Of a DNA stretch of 25,855 nt, positions 25,464 through 25,855 are shown piece after piece. Both the position numbers and the translations under genes were made by a program. Within the stretch, counting starts at the first letter, position 1; each line of letters begins with the position of its first letter. The notes beneath the pieces were generated by a model. It did no database searches. It was not told the DNA's origin and saw nothing but the letters and a program-made list of their open reading frames with translations. Source of the DNA: JAMXLO01 sp036494925 (GTDB lineage: Bacteria; Pseudomonadota; Alphaproteobacteria; Acetobacterales; Acetobacteraceae); the NCBI GenBank assembly GCA_036494925.1, contig DASXNR010000407.1, positions 1 to 25,855 of the forward strand, in the 5' to 3' direction.

Positions 25464-25855
25464 ATGGCCACCAAGCCCTCTGTCGCCACCGATACCGTGA
25501 CCGCCGAACAGGACGTGGAAACCACCCTGCTCGACGTGCAGACCGCCGCCGTCAAGCGGCTGATCGCGCGTGGCAAGGAGCGCGGCTACATCACCTTCGA
25601 CGAGCTGAACCAGATCCTGCCGCCGGATCAGAACAGCTCCGAGCAGATCGAAGACGTGATGGCCAATTTCTCGGAAATGGGCATCCAGGTCGTCGAGAGC
25701 GAGGAGACCGAGGACGGCGAGGCGCCCGTCGTCAAGGTCGAGAAGACCGACGAGGCCGAGGAAGAGGAGCCGACCGGCAACGTCGATGAGGCCAGCCTCG
25801 GCCGCACCGACGATCCGGTGCGGATGTACCTGCGCGAGATGGGCAGCGTGGAGCT
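25464..25855 (+). CDS. rpoD: RNA polymerase primary sigma factor, 5' part
   Basis: The first 130 codons of sigma-70, cut by the window end. Region 1.1 is visible (TTLLDVQTAAVKRLIARGKE, RGYITFDELNQILP, QIEDVMANFSEMGIQVVE), followed by an acidic stretch rich in Glu and Asp and the start of region 1.2 (DDPVRMYLREMGSVE). TAGGAG at 25447-25452 precedes the ATG by 11 bases. It lies 27 bp after dnaG, in the expected order of the macromolecular-synthesis operon. The frame is intact to the edge. Confidence 0.95.
   Translation, partial: MATKPSVATDTVTAEQDVETTLLDVQTAAVKRLIARGKERGYITFDELNQILPPDQNSSEQIEDVMANFSEMGIQVVESEETEDGEAPVVKVEKTDEAEEEEPTGNVDEASLGRTDDPVRMYLREMGSVE

Overview
The window is a GC-rich, gene-dense stretch of a bacterial chromosome. 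The gene content (carA/carB, greA, ilvA, yqeY-dnaG-rpoD, metK, trmB) and protein style suggest an alphaproteobacterium, probably of the Rhodospirillales/Acetobacteraceae type. This placement rests on recognising proteins by eye; no search was run. No rRNA, tRNA, CRISPR array, insertion sequence or prophage gene was seen, and no gene-free stretch exceeds 300 bases.

Region 1 (1-3400): the 3' end of a CinA-like gene whose amidase motifs look lost, then an OxlT-like oxalate/formate MFS antiporter. Convergent to it lies a decayed locus: remnants of a cytochrome b561-type membrane protein and a sulfite-oxidase-fold molybdopterin oxidoreductase, broken by a nonsense codon and two frame-changing deletions, downstream of an intact secreted fasciclin protein.

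Region 2 (3500-9800): an acyltransferase-3 membrane enzyme; trmB and metK overlapping on the minus strand, with a structured metK leader; and, divergent from metK, a beta-phosphoglucomutase-like HAD gene overlapping a GH65 disaccharide phosphorylase. The last two form a phosphorolytic sugar module (phosphorylase gives beta-glucose 1-phosphate, the mutase gives glucose 6-phosphate).

Region 3 (9800-14600): an accessory block with an alpha/beta hydrolase carrying a Cys nucleophile, a frameshifted Uma2 remnant, an NHL beta-propeller protein, an ACMSD-like amidohydrolase, a luciferase-like monooxygenase and a small membrane protein. It looks catabolic, but the substrate cannot be read from the sequence.

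Region 4 (14600-23020, minus strand): a compact series carA - 90-aa unknown - GFA zinc protein - carB - greA - ilvA - luciferase-like monooxygenase - YciI-like protein. carA and carB are separated by two small genes with almost no spacing. CarA has an N-terminal helix-turn-helix-like domain absent from classical CarA. A perfect TGGGAA-N5-TTCCCA palindrome sits exactly between the predicted -35 and -10 boxes of the carA promoter, with a third TGGGAA copy nearby. I consider a DNA-binding, possibly self-regulating CarA the most interesting hypothesis in the window.

Region 5 (23100-25855, plus strand): yqeY - dnaG - rpoD (rpoD runs off the end), a version of the macromolecular-synthesis operon with yqeY as the first gene.
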